DNA of 64,000 nt, taken from NCBI RefSeq assembly GCF_004005495.1, contig NZ_RZYA01000011.1, forward strand, positions 204,552 to 268,551, given 5' to 3'. Of the stretch, positions 33,136 to 40,845 are shown piece by piece; position 1 is the stretch's first letter, and the number at the start of each line of letters is the position of its first letter. Origin of the DNA: Streptomyces antnestii. GTDB taxonomy: Bacteria; Actinomycetota; Actinomycetes; Streptomycetales; Streptomycetaceae. The notes beneath the pieces were generated by a model. The model saw only the letters and a program-made list of their open reading frames with translations, did not search any database and was not told the origin of the DNA. The position numbers and the translations under genes are program-made.

Positions 33136-34422
33136 GTGCCGACACTAAACAAACTAGGGACCGTCAAGGACGACGGCCCGCGGACCTCGCCCCTCACCCG
33201 CCTCCGTATCGCCCTCACCGTCTTCTTCGCGCTCGACGGCTTCATCTTCGCGGGATGGGTCGTGCGCATCCCCGCCGTGAAGGAACAGACCGGCGCCTCC
33301 GCGAGCACGCTCGGCCTCGCGCTCCTCGGCGTCTCGGCGGGCGCCGTGATCACGATGATGCTCACGGGGCGCCTGTGCCGCCGCTTCGGCAGTCATCCGG
33401 TGACCGTGGCGGGCGGTGTGCTCATGGCCCTGAGCGTCGCGCTGCCCCCGCTGACCCACTCGGCGCTCACCCTCGGCCTCGTCCTGCTCGTGTTCGGCGC
33501 CGCGTACGGCGGGATCAATGTGGCGATGAACAGCGCCGCCGTCGACCTGGTCGCCGCCCTGCGCCGCCCCGTCATGCCGAGTTTCCATGCCGCGTTCAGC
33601 CTCGGCGGCATGCTGGGCGCCGGTCTCGGTGGCCTGGTCGCGGGCCACCTCTCCCCCACCCGGCACCTGCTCGCTCTCACCCTCGTCGGCCTGCTCGTCA
33701 CGGCCGCCGCGGGCCCCGCACTCCTGCGCCACGAGGCCCCGACGGCCGACGCGGAACGCGGTCGCCCCACGGCCGACGCGGACCACGGACGCCCCACGGC
33801 CGGCGCGGACCACGGTCCCGCGCGGGGCGGGCCGGAGACGGCGACCGAGGCGCCGGCCGGACCCGGGCGCGTACGCGGGCTCCGCCGGCTCGTCTTCGTG
33901 TTCGGGCTCATCGCCCTGTGCACCGCCTACGGCGAGGGCGCCCTCGCCGACTGGGGCGCGCTGCACCTGAAGGAGGACCTGCACGCGCGTCCGGGCCTGG
34001 CCGCCGCCGGCTACTCGTGCTTCGCCCTGGCCATGACCATCGGCCGGATCAGCGGGACGACGCTGCTCGAACGCCTGGGCCGTACCCGTACGTTGGTGTT
34101 CGGCGGGGCCACCGGAGCGGCCGGCATGCTGCTCGGCTCACTGGCCCCCACCGCGTGGGCGGCGCTCCTCGGCTTCGCCGTGACAGGGCTCGGCCTCGCC
34201 AACATCTTCCCGGTGGCGGTCGAACGGGCCGGGGCACTGGCAGGACCCACCGGGGTCGCCGCCGTTTCCACGCTCGGTTACGGCGGCATGCTGCTCGGAC
34301 CGCCGATGATCGGCTTCATGGCGGACTGGTTCTCGCTTCCGGTCGCGCTGACCAGCGTGGCCGTACTGGCGGGCGTCGCGGCGCTGATCGGGTTCGCCAC
34401 CCGGCGCTCGGCCGTCACCTGA
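33136..34422 (+). CDS. MFS transporter, FucP/YbjJ-like
   Basis: The 428-aa protein has about 12 membrane segments in two halves (LTVFFALDGFIFAGWVVRIP, ASTLGLALLGVSAGAVITMM, LGLVLLVFGAAYGGINVAMN; then LVFVFGLIALCTAYGEGALA, WAALLGFAVTGLGLANIFPV, VSTLGYGGMLLGPPMIGFMA). FHAAFSLGGMLGAG and ADWGALHLKEDL are typical of the YbjJ-like branch, whose substrates are poorly known. The central cytoplasmic loop holds three 9-residue repeats of PTADADHGR type (33739-33819). It starts at GTG 33136. Confidence 0.88.
   Translation: MPTLNKLGTVKDDGPRTSPLTRLRIALTVFFALDGFIFAGWVVRIPAVKEQTGASASTLGLALLGVSAGAVITMMLTGRLCRRFGSHPVTVAGGVLMALSVALPPLTHSALTLGLVLLVFGAAYGGINVAMNSAAVDLVAALRRPVMPSFHAAFSLGGMLGAGLGGLVAGHLSPTRHLLALTLVGLLVTAAAGPALLRHEAPTADAERGRPTADADHGRPTAGADHGPARGGPETATEAPAGPGRVRGLRRLVFVFGLIALCTAYGEGALADWGALHLKEDLHARPGLAAAGYSCFALAMTIGRISGTTLLERLGRTRTLVFGGATGAAGMLLGSLAPTAWAALLGFAVTGLGLANIFPVAVERAGALAGPTGVAAVSTLGYGGMLLGPPMIGFMADWFSLPVALTSVAVLAGVAALIGFATRRSAVT
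33739..33819 (+). repeat. three 27-bp in-frame repeats in MFS central loop
   Basis: Units at 33739-33765, 33766-33792 and 33793-33819 encode PTADAERGR, PTADADHGR and PTAGADHGP. The repeat keeps the frame and lengthens only the loop between transporter halves. Confidence 0.85.
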
Positions 34423-34487
34423 CCGCGCGCTCCACGACCATCCGCAAGACCGGGTCACAGGCGGGCCGCGTCGGGCAGACTCCCGCC

Positions 34488-35225
34488 ATGGAGACCGCGG
34501 AACACATCAAGACGATCGCCGAGGAGGGCCGCCTCCTCGCCCGCGCCGCCGAGGCGGCCGGGACCGACGCCAAGGTGCCGACCTGCCCGGGCTGGCACGT
34601 ACGCGACCTGCTGCGGCACGTGACCATGGTGCATCGCTGGGCGACCGCCTTCGTCGCCGAGGGGCGCACGTCGTACCACCCCGCCGAGGAGCCGACGGAA
34701 CTGGACGGCGCGGAGCTGGTCACCTGGTTCCGCGAGGGCCACGAACGGCTCGTCGAGACGCTGGCCGGCGCCCGGCCCGACATGGAGTGCTGGACGTTCC
34801 TGCCCGCGCCGTCGCCGCTGGCGTTCTGGGCGCGGCGGCAGGCGCACGAGACGACGATCCACCGGGTGGACGCCGAGTCCGCGCTGCCCGCGACGCCCGG
34901 CGTGATCCCCACGGAACTCGCGGTCGACGGGATCGAGGAACTGCTGCTCGGCTTCCACGCGCGCGGCAGGAGCAAGGTCCGCTCGGACGTTCCGCGGCTC
35001 CTGCGCGTACGGGCCACCGACGCCGGCCGGACGTGGACCGTACGGATCTCGCAGGAACCGACGGTCACGGAGCGGGAGGGCGCAGGTGAGGCCGACTGTG
35101 AGCTGTCGGGGCCCGCGGCGCGGCTCTATCTGTCGCTGTGGAACCGGCTGCCGTTCCCGAGCCTGACGGGGGACGCGTCGCTGGCCGCGCTGTGGCGGGA
35201 TCGGTCGGGGATCACCTGGAGCTGA
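34488..35225 (+). CDS. maleylpyruvate isomerase-family mycothiol-dependent enzyme
   Basis: The 245-aa protein starts with the DinB-like four-helix domain (METAEHIKTIAEEGRLLARA, VPTCPGWHVRDLLRHVTMVH; the CPGWxxxxLxxHxxxxH pattern supplies metal-binding His). A further helix carries QAHETTIHRVDAE (another metal-site His), and an MDMPI C-terminal domain (ELSGPAARLYLSLWNRLPF) follows. Family members use mycothiol for isomerisation or detoxification. CAGACT 6 nt before the ATG may be a -10. The longer upstream reading frame overlaps the MFS gene and is not real. Confidence 0.9.
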   Translation: METAEHIKTIAEEGRLLARAAEAAGTDAKVPTCPGWHVRDLLRHVTMVHRWATAFVAEGRTSYHPAEEPTELDGAELVTWFREGHERLVETLAGARPDMECWTFLPAPSPLAFWARRQAHETTIHRVDAESALPATPGVIPTELAVDGIEELLLGFHARGRSKVRSDVPRLLRVRATDAGRTWTVRISQEPTVTEREGAGEADCELSGPAARLYLSLWNRLPFPSLTGDASLAALWRDRSGITWS

Positions 35226-35247
35226 GGCCCGCGGAGCCGCGAACGCG

Positions 35248-35652
35248 TCAGCCTTCGGCGCCGCCCGCGAGCATCCGGCCGAGGATCGCGCGCTGCAGCG
35301 GACGGACCTCCGCGTGCAGTTCGCGACCCTTCTGCGTGAGCGAGACCCGTACGCCGCGACGGTCCTCGGCGCACATCCCGCGCTCCAGGAGGCCGTCCTT
35401 CTCCAGGCGGCCGATCAGGCGCGACAGAGCGCTCTGGCTGAGATGGACCTGCGAGGCGATCTCCTGCACGCGGTACGAGCAGCTGCCGTCCTCCGCCGAG
35501 CCCTCGGCCAGGACGTCGAGCACCTCGAAGTCGCTGGCGCCCAGGCCGTGCTGGTGCAGCTCACGGTCGAGCTCGCACATCGTGCGCGCGTGCACCGCGA
35601 GGATGTCCCGCCACTGATCCACGAGGCCGGGACCAGCCTTTTTCGCCGTCAT
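35248..35652 (-). CDS. MarR-family transcriptional repressor
   Basis: The 134-aa protein has the MarR winged helix: LGASDFEVLDVLAEGS, YRVQEIASQVHLSQSALSRL, IGRLEKDGLLERGMCAEDRRG (wing) and VSLTQKGRELHAE. It is divergent from a drug-efflux MFS gene, the usual arrangement for a repressor controlling an exporter. A 12-bp palindrome lies within the facing promoter. Its own start has a TACGGT -10 only 6 nt away, so the transcript is probably leaderless. Confidence 0.92.
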   Translation of the reverse strand: MTAKKAGPGLVDQWRDILAVHARTMCELDRELHQHGLGASDFEVLDVLAEGSAEDGSCSYRVQEIASQVHLSQSALSRLIGRLEKDGLLERGMCAEDRRGVRVSLTQKGRELHAEVRPLQRAILGRMLAGGAEG

Positions 35653-35658
35653 AACCGC

Positions 35659-35664
35659 ACCGTA
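35659..35664 (-). promoter_or_regulatory. candidate -10 for leaderless marR transcript
   Basis: On the minus strand TACGGT ends 6 nt before the ATG at 35652. No Shine-Dalgarno sequence is present. Confidence 0.5.
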
Positions 35665-35704
35665 GCAGAAAAGACAGACTTTGTTGCATCGGAATTAAAT
35701 GCAC

Positions 35705-35732
35705 TTGCAGTCAATGCATATGCATGTAGCGT
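35705..35732 (+). promoter_or_regulatory. MFS efflux promoter with palindromic operator
   Basis: The -35 TTGCAG (35705-35710) and -10 TAGCGT (35727-35732) are 16 bp apart. ATGCATATGCAT, a perfect palindrome at 35714-35725, fills the spacer. The ATG follows the -10 by 7 nt. A MarR dimer bound here would block RNA polymerase directly. Confidence 0.68.
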
Positions 35733-35739
35733 GCTCCGC

Positions 35740-37248
35740 ATGACCTCTCCGCTCGCCACCACTCCTGCGTCCCAGGAGCGTTGGTCCCCCCGTCTGTGGG
35801 GCACCCTGCTCGTGCTCTGCGCCGCGATGTTCCTCGACGCGCTCGACGTGTCGATGGTCGGCGTCGCCCTGCCGTCCATCGGTTCGGAACTCCACCTGAC
35901 GACCTCGACGCTGCAATGGATCGTCAGCGGCTACATCCTCGGCTACGGCGGCCTGCTGCTGCTCGGCGGACGCGCGGCCGACCTGCTCGGCCGGCGCCGG
36001 GTGTTCCTGATCGCCCTCGGCGTCTTCGCTCTCGCGTCCCTGCTCGGCGGACTCGTCGACTCCGGGCCGCTGCTCATCGCGAGCCGCTTCATCAAGGGCC
36101 TCAGCGCCGCGTTCACCGCACCCGCCGGCCTGTCCATCATCACCACGACCTTCGCCGAGGGCCCGGTCCGCAACCGCGCGCTCTCCATCTACACGACCTG
36201 CGCCGCCACCGGCTTCTCCATGGGCCTCGTCCTGTCGGGCCTCCTCACCGAGGCCAGCTGGCGCCTGACCATGCTGCTGCCCGCGCCCATCGCCGTACTC
36301 GCGCTGCTCGTCGGCATCAAGCTCATCCCGCACAGCGAACGCGAGAAGAACCACCGCGGCTACGACATCCCCGGCGCCATCACCGGCACCGCGTCGATGC
36401 TGCTCCTCGTGTTCACCGTCGTCCAGGCCGCGGAGGCGGGCTGGGCCTCGGCCCGCACGCTGCTCTCCTTCGCGGCCGTCGCCGTCCTGCTCGCGGTCTT
36501 CGTCACCATCGAACGCCGCTCGGCGGGCCCGCTGATCCGGCTCGGCGTCCTGCGCTCCGGCTCACAGATCAGGGCACAGCTCGGCGCGATGGCGTTCTTC
36601 GGCTCGTACGTGGGCTTCCAGTTCCTGGTCACCCTCTACATGCAGTCCCTGCTCGGCTGGTCCGCGCTGCACACCGCCCTCGCGTTCCTGCCGGCCGGCG
36701 CCCTCGTGGCGCTCAGCTCCACCAAGGTCGGCAACATCGTGGACCGGTTCGGCACGCCGCGCGTCATCGCGGTGGGCTTCACCTTCATGGTGATCGGCTA
36801 CGCGCTGTTCCTGCGCATCAACCTCGCCCCGGTCTACGCGTCCGTCATCCTGCCGACGATGCTCCTGATCGGCGCCGCCTGCGCCCTGGTGTTCCCCTCG
36901 CTCAACATCCAGGCCACGAACGGCGTCCACGACGACGAGCAGGGCATGGTCTCGGGCCTGCTCAACACGTCCGTGCAGGTCGGCGGCGCGCTCTTCCTCG
37001 CCGTCGTGACGGCCGTGGTCACCGCGAACGCCGGCGAGGGCTCGTCCCCGCAGGCCGTCCTCGACAGCTTCCGGCCCGGTCTCGTCGTCGTCACCGCGAT
37101 CGCCCTGGTGGGCCTGCTGATCACCCTCACCGGGCTGCGGACGCGGCGCCCACAGACCAGCGTCCTGATCGCGAAATCGGTCCAGGAGGAGTCGGTACGG
37201 GAGGAGGCCGATCCCGTACTCGCAGAACGCGTCGCCGTCCGCGACTGA
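35740..37248 (+). CDS. MFS drug-efflux transporter, DHA2 (EmrB/QacA) family
   Basis: The 502-aa protein has about 14 membrane segments with DHA2 hallmarks: LCAAMFLDALDVSMVGVALP, LQWIVSGYILGYGGLLLLGG, RAADLLGRRRVFLIALGVFA and a middle pair of extra helices (SMLLLVFTVVQAAEAGWASA). These pumps export drugs and dyes by proton antiport. It is divergent from the MarR repressor, whose ligand may be the pump substrate. The real start is ATG 35740. A terminator hairpin follows. Confidence 0.92.
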   Translation: MTSPLATTPASQERWSPRLWGTLLVLCAAMFLDALDVSMVGVALPSIGSELHLTTSTLQWIVSGYILGYGGLLLLGGRAADLLGRRRVFLIALGVFALASLLGGLVDSGPLLIASRFIKGLSAAFTAPAGLSIITTTFAEGPVRNRALSIYTTCAATGFSMGLVLSGLLTEASWRLTMLLPAPIAVLALLVGIKLIPHSEREKNHRGYDIPGAITGTASMLLLVFTVVQAAEAGWASARTLLSFAAVAVLLAVFVTIERRSAGPLIRLGVLRSGSQIRAQLGAMAFFGSYVGFQFLVTLYMQSLLGWSALHTALAFLPAGALVALSSTKVGNIVDRFGTPRVIAVGFTFMVIGYALFLRINLAPVYASVILPTMLLIGAACALVFPSLNIQATNGVHDDEQGMVSGLLNTSVQVGGALFLAVVTAVVTANAGEGSSPQAVLDSFRPGLVVVTAIALVGLLITLTGLRTRRPQTSVLIAKSVQEESVREEADPVLAERVAVRD

Positions 37249-37285
37249 CCCACAGGTCCTGAAAACGATCCACACGGTGCGATCC

Positions 37286-37334
37286 ACACGGGTGCGCCCG
37301 GCCGGCAGTCCCCTGCCCGCCGGGCCACCCGTGT
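37286..37334. terminator. bidirectional terminator between MFS and response-regulator genes
   Basis: ACACGGGTG pairs with CACCCGTGT, and inner GCCCGGC pairs with GCCGGGC, around a short TCCCC-type loop. It lies between the convergent stops at 37248 and 37353. Confidence 0.7.
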
Positions 37335-37352
37335 CCCGTGTCCCGCGTCCGC

Positions 37353-38018
37353 TCAGCCGAGCCAGCCCGGCCGCACCAGGCCCGACTCATAGGCGAGCAC
37401 GACCAGTTGGGCCCGGTCGCGCGCACCCAGCTTCACCATCGTGCGGCTCACATGTGTCTTCGCGGTGAGCGGGCTGACGACGAGGCGGCGCGCGATCTCC
37501 TCGTTCGAGAGGCCGATGCCGACCAGCGCCATCACCTCACGTTCCCGCTCGGTGAGCCGCGCGAGGGACGCGGCTGCCGCGGGCTCCTTGGATCGGGCCG
37601 CGAACTCGGAGATCAGCCGGCGCGTCACCCCCGGCGAGAGCAGCGCGTCGCCGTGCACCACCGCCCGTACGGCGCGCAGCAGTTCCTCGGGCTCGGTGTC
37701 CTTGACGAGGAACCCGGAGGCTCCGGAGCGGATCGCCTCGAAGACGTACTCGTCCAGCTCGAAGGTGGTCAGCATGACGACCTTCACCGTCTCGAGGGCG
37801 GTGTCCTCGCTGATGCTCCGGGTCGCGGCGAGGCCGTCGAGGACCGGCATGCGGATGTCCATCAGGACGACGTCGGGCCGCAGTTCGCGGACGAGCCGCA
37901 CCGCCTCGCCGCCGTCGGACGCCTCCCCCGCGACCTCGATGTCGCTCTGTGCGTCGAGCAGCGCCCGGAATCCGGCGCGGACGAGCGACTGGTCGTCGGC
38001 GAGCAGTACGCGGATCAA
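37353..38018 (-). CDS. NarL/LuxR-family response regulator
   Basis: The 221-aa protein has a receiver domain (IRVLLADDQSLVRAGFRALL, phosphoacceptor Asp in PDVVLMDIRMPVLDG near residue 53, VVMLTTF, FLVKDTEPEELL) and a LuxR DNA-binding domain (LARLTEREREVMALVGIGLS, NEEIARRLVVSPLTAKTHVS). The probable start is TTG at 38018, preceded by GGAGG at 7-nt spacing and overlapping the kinase stop as TTGA; no ATG or GTG is suitably placed. It pairs with the upstream kinase. Confidence 0.92.
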   Translation of the reverse strand: MIRVLLADDQSLVRAGFRALLDAQSDIEVAGEASDGGEAVRLVRELRPDVVLMDIRMPVLDGLAATRSISEDTALETVKVVMLTTFELDEYVFEAIRSGASGFLVKDTEPEELLRAVRAVVHGDALLSPGVTRRLISEFAARSKEPAAAASLARLTEREREVMALVGIGLSNEEIARRLVVSPLTAKTHVSRTMVKLGARDRAQLVVLAYESGLVRPGWLG

Positions 38019-39262
38019 CGGTTCTCCTCCGTCGGCGTCAGCGGGAGTTCGGCGAGCACCCGGAAGCCGCCGTCCGGGCGCGGGCCCGCCTCGATCGTGC
38101 CACCCAGGGCCGCGGCCCGCTCCCGCATTCCCGCAAGCCCGTTCCCACTGCCGCCGGCTGCCTCGTGAGTCGCCGGCCCGTCGTCGTCGATGCGCAGCGA
38201 CAGCACGGCCGGGCTGTACCGCACCTCCACGCGCGCGTGACGCGACTCCGAATGCCGTACGACGTTGGTGAGCGCCTCCTGCACGATGCGGAACGCGGCG
38301 AGGTCGGCGCCGGGCGGCAGCGCGACCCGGCCGCCCTCCGTGGTGACGTCGACGGTCAGGCCCGCGCTCGCGGCCTGCTCGACCAGTTCCGGGAGCCGGT
38401 CGAGGCCGGGGGCCGGGGCGCGCGGGGCGTCGCCCGGCGTCCGGAGGGTGTCGAGGACCTGGCGGACCTCCCCGAGTGCCTCCTTGCTCGCGGCCTTGAT
38501 GGTGGTGAGGGCGGTACGGGCCTGCTCGGGGTCGGAGTCGAGCAGGGCGAGGCCCACGCCCGCCTGGACGTTGATGACCGAGATGGAGTGCGCGAGGACG
38601 TCGTGCAGTTCCCGCGCGATCCGCAGGCGCTCCTCGTCGGCCCGCCGCTCCGCGGCCTTCTCGCGCTCCGCATGCTCCTTCGCCCACTGCTCACGGCGCA
38701 CCTTGACCAGCTCGGCGAACGCCACGATCGCCACGACCCACGCGGCGATGACACCCTCCTGCCCCCAGGATGCGGCGTGGTCCCCCGACGGCGGCAGATA
38801 CGCGTACAGCCAGTGCGACACGAGGACATGGCCCACCCAGAACATGCCGACCGCCGCCCACGCGGCCCTCCGGTGTCCGGCCACGACCGCGGAGTAGCAG
38901 CCCACGGCCACGGTGAGGAAGACCGGCCCGTACGGGTATCCCGCGCCGAGATAGACCGTCGCGCACGCCGCCGTGCCGAAGGCGACGAGGACCGGATACC
39001 GCTGACGCCACAGCAGCAGGACGCCGCCCGCGAGCAGCAGCACCCGCGCGAACACGTCGAGCTGCGCGCGCCCGGTCTGGGCGTGCGCCGCGAACGTCGA
39101 CCCGGCGAGGACGAACGCGGTGATCAGGACCGTGGACCGCCAGGGCCACCGCGGCCGGCGTCCCGGGCCGCCCCACCAGGGCGGGCCCTGACGCCTGAGG
39201 TACGGCGGGCCACCCCAGGTCCGGGGCGGTCCGCCGCGACCGCGTACGCGCTGCTCGTCCAT
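38015..39262 (-). CDS. NarL-type sensor histidine kinase (HisKA_3)
   Basis: The 415-aa kinase has a cytoplasmic N-terminal Arg/Pro/Gly-rich stretch, four to six membrane helices (about residues 35-170), and a HisKA_3 dimerisation domain with the phospho-acceptor His in ARELHDVLAHSISVI (near residue 219). The HATPase domain follows (FRIVQEALTNVVRHS, RIDDDGPATH, GNGLAGMRERAAALGG). There is no large extracellular sensor, so it probably detects a membrane-linked signal. It is coupled to the response regulator. TAGCGT 7 nt before the ATG suggests a leaderless mRNA. Confidence 0.92.
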   Translation of the reverse strand: MDEQRVRGRGGPPRTWGGPPYLRRQGPPWWGGPGRRPRWPWRSTVLITAFVLAGSTFAAHAQTGRAQLDVFARVLLLAGGVLLLWRQRYPVLVAFGTAACATVYLGAGYPYGPVFLTVAVGCYSAVVAGHRRAAWAAVGMFWVGHVLVSHWLYAYLPPSGDHAASWGQEGVIAAWVVAIVAFAELVKVRREQWAKEHAEREKAAERRADEERLRIARELHDVLAHSISVINVQAGVGLALLDSDPEQARTALTTIKAASKEALGEVRQVLDTLRTPGDAPRAPAPGLDRLPELVEQAASAGLTVDVTTEGGRVALPPGADLAAFRIVQEALTNVVRHSESRHARVEVRYSPAVLSLRIDDDGPATHEAAGGSGNGLAGMRERAAALGGTIEAGPRPDGGFRVLAELPLTPTEENR

Positions 39263-39269
39263 GACGGCA

Positions 39270-39275
39270 ACGCTA
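39270..39275 (-). promoter_or_regulatory. candidate -10 for leaderless two-component operon
   Basis: On the minus strand TAGCGT ends 7 nt before the kinase ATG at 39262, with no ribosome-binding site. Confidence 0.5.
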
Positions 39276-39408
39276 GACGCCGGACGCGGCTCCGGGCGTC
39301 AGCCGGGCGTGGTGATGACGCGTACTCCCCGCGGAGTACGCGTGACGGTGCGAGTGCGGCGGCGTCGTGTGGGGGCTCGCCCGTCACGCCCGGGAGCTCG
39401 CCAACCCG

Positions 39409-40119
39409 TCACGCGCGGGGCAGTACCAGGCCCACGCCGTGCGCGAGCTGCGTCGCGGCGTGCGAGAAGAACGCGGCGCGATCCTCCACGACCCGGTTGA
39501 ACTGGCCGAACAGCTCGAACCCGATCAGGCCGAACAGCTGCGCCCAGGCGGCGACGAGCGCGGCCACGACCGCCGGCGGCAGATCGGGCGCCAGTTCGGC
39601 GGCGAGCCGCTCGGCCTCGGGACGCAGCTCGACGGACAGCGGCGGCTCCGCCACACCCCGACCCTGGTGCGCGTCACGGACGATGCCGATGAACAGCAGC
39701 CCGACGCGCGACGCGGCCGGGACGGTCGTCATCGGCGCGGTGTACCCGGGCACGGGCGATCCGTAGATGAGCGCGTACTCGTGCGGGTGGGCGAGGGCCC
39801 AGGCCCGCACGGCCTCGCCGACGGCGACCCAGCGGCGCACGGGCGCGACGCCGTCGCCCTTCTTGAGGAGGGCCGCGTCGGCCCGCTCGGCGGCCTCGCC
39901 GATGGAGTCGTACGCGTCGATGATCAGCGCGGTGAGCAGGTCGTCGCGGCTGGGGAAGTAGCGGTAGAGCGCCGAGGAGACCATGCCCAGCTCGCGGGCG
40001 ACGGCGCGCAGGGACAGCTTCGCGGCACCCTCGGCCGCGAGCTGTCTGCGGGCTTCGTCCTTGATGGCGGCGGTGACTTCTTCCCTCGCCCTGGCCCTGG
40101 CTCCTCGTGTGGTGCTCAT
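39409..40119 (-). CDS. TetR/AcrR-family transcriptional repressor
   Basis: The 236-aa protein has an N-terminal TetR helix-turn-helix (AAIKDEARRQLAAEGAAKLS, LRAVARELGMVSSALYRYFP, SRDDLLTALIIDAYDS) and a WHG-type C-terminal ligand domain (WALAHPHEYALIYGSPVPGY, FIGIVRDAHQGRG, LFGLIGFELFGQFNRV). It is divergent from an F420-dependent reductase gene. Two copies of an AGAGCA-C-TGCTCT palindrome lie in the shared region and are its probable operators. No ribosome-binding site precedes the ATG. Confidence 0.92.
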   Translation of the reverse strand: MSTTRGARARAREEVTAAIKDEARRQLAAEGAAKLSLRAVARELGMVSSALYRYFPSRDDLLTALIIDAYDSIGEAAERADAALLKKGDGVAPVRRWVAVGEAVRAWALAHPHEYALIYGSPVPGYTAPMTTVPAASRVGLLFIGIVRDAHQGRGVAEPPLSVELRPEAERLAAELAPDLPPAVVAALVAAWAQLFGLIGFELFGQFNRVVEDRAAFFSHAATQLAHGVGLVLPRA

Positions 40120-40141
40120 ACGGGCAGTGTCCCACGCTTCG

Positions 40142-40255
40142 GGAGCAGTGCACACGTTCCGGAGCGGCGCACGCGTTCTAGATCGCTGCGCATGTTTCGG
40201 ATCGGTGCGCGCGCTCCAGATCGGTGCACAAATTAGAGAGCACTGCTCTTGCCTT
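40142..40255. repeat. six degenerate tandem 19-bp repeats upstream of tetR
   Basis: Six head-to-tail 19-bp units start at 40142, 40161, 40180, 40199, 40218 and 40237, for example GGATCGGTGCGCGCGCTCC and AGATCGGTGCACAAATTAG. The spacing is exact while the sequence has drifted, and the sixth unit is weakest. It contains the first TetR palindrome (40237-40249). Confidence 0.8.
40237..40249. promoter_or_regulatory. TetR operator candidate O1
   Basis: AGAGCACTGCTCT is a perfect 6+1+6 palindrome, centred at 40243. It abuts the upstream side of the candidate -35 TTGCCT (40249-40254). Confidence 0.65.
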
Positions 40256-40278
40256 GGATCACCGATCCCGTGCACACT
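40249..40278 (+). promoter_or_regulatory. candidate promoter of F420-reductase gene
   Basis: TTGCCT and CACACT are 18 bp apart and lie between the two TetR palindromes. The expected transcription start is near 40285. Confidence 0.4.
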
Positions 40279-40287
40279 GATCTCAAG

Positions 40288-40304
40288 CGAGAGCACTGCT
40301 CTCG
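40288..40304. promoter_or_regulatory. TetR operator candidate O2
   Basis: CGAGAGCACTGCTCTCG is a perfect 17-bp palindrome centred at 40296, exactly 53 bp (about five helical turns) from O1. It covers the expected start of transcription. Confidence 0.72.
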
Positions 40305-40362
40305 AAAACGCTCCGGCGGCCGGCCCACCCCGCCGCCGCCCGCACACACTCGGGAGAACGCC

Positions 40363-40845
40363 ATGACCGCGAACACCTCGCCCGCATCGTCCGGCTCCCC
40401 CACCCCCTACTACCTCAAGGCCAGCCCTCTCGGGGTGCGGCTCAACGGCGTGATCGGCTGGCTCGCGCGGCACGGCCTCAGCCTGGCGGGGTCCGCCGAG
40501 CTCTCCGTACGCGGTCGCAAGAGCGGCCAGCTGCAGCGCATCCCGGTCAACCCGCACACGCACGGGAACGCGCAGTACATCGTCTCGGCGCGCGGGCACT
40601 CCCAGTGGGTGCTCAACATGCGGGTCGCGCAGGGCGGAGAGCTGCGGGTCGGGCGCAAGGTGCGTACGTTCACCGCGACGGAGGTGCCCGACAGCGAGAA
40701 GCCGGCGATCCTGCGCAGCTACCTGGAGAAGTGGGGCTGGCAGGTCAACGGGTACTTCAAGGGCGTGACCGCCGCGTCGACCGAGGCCGAGCTCACCGCG
40801 GCCGCGCCGGACCACCCGGTCTTCCGGATCACGGTCGAGAAGTAG
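40363..40845 (+). CDS. F420H2-dependent nitroreductase/deazaflavin reductase (DDN-like)
   Basis: The 160-aa protein matches the Ddn/FDOR family: ASPLGVRLNGVIGWLARHGL, SAELSVRGRKSGQLQRIPVN (the RKSG phosphate-binding motif), AQYIVSARGHSQWVLNMRVA, and FTATEVPDSEKPAILRSYLE. These split-barrel enzymes use reduced coenzyme F420 to reduce quinones, nitro compounds and other substrates. GGGAG lies 6-7 nt before the ATG. It is divergent from, and probably repressed by, the TetR gene. Its 3' end overlaps the convergent flavoprotein gene by 17 bp. Confidence 0.9.
   Translation: MTANTSPASSGSPTPYYLKASPLGVRLNGVIGWLARHGLSLAGSAELSVRGRKSGQLQRIPVNPHTHGNAQYIVSARGHSQWVLNMRVAQGGELRVGRKVRTFTATEVPDSEKPAILRSYLEKWGWQVNGYFKGVTAASTEAELTAAAPDHPVFRITVEK

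Noticed and set aside
40142..40255. Possible CRISPR-like array.
   Set aside because: The units are directly abutting with no spacers, too short and too divergent, and no cas genes are nearby.
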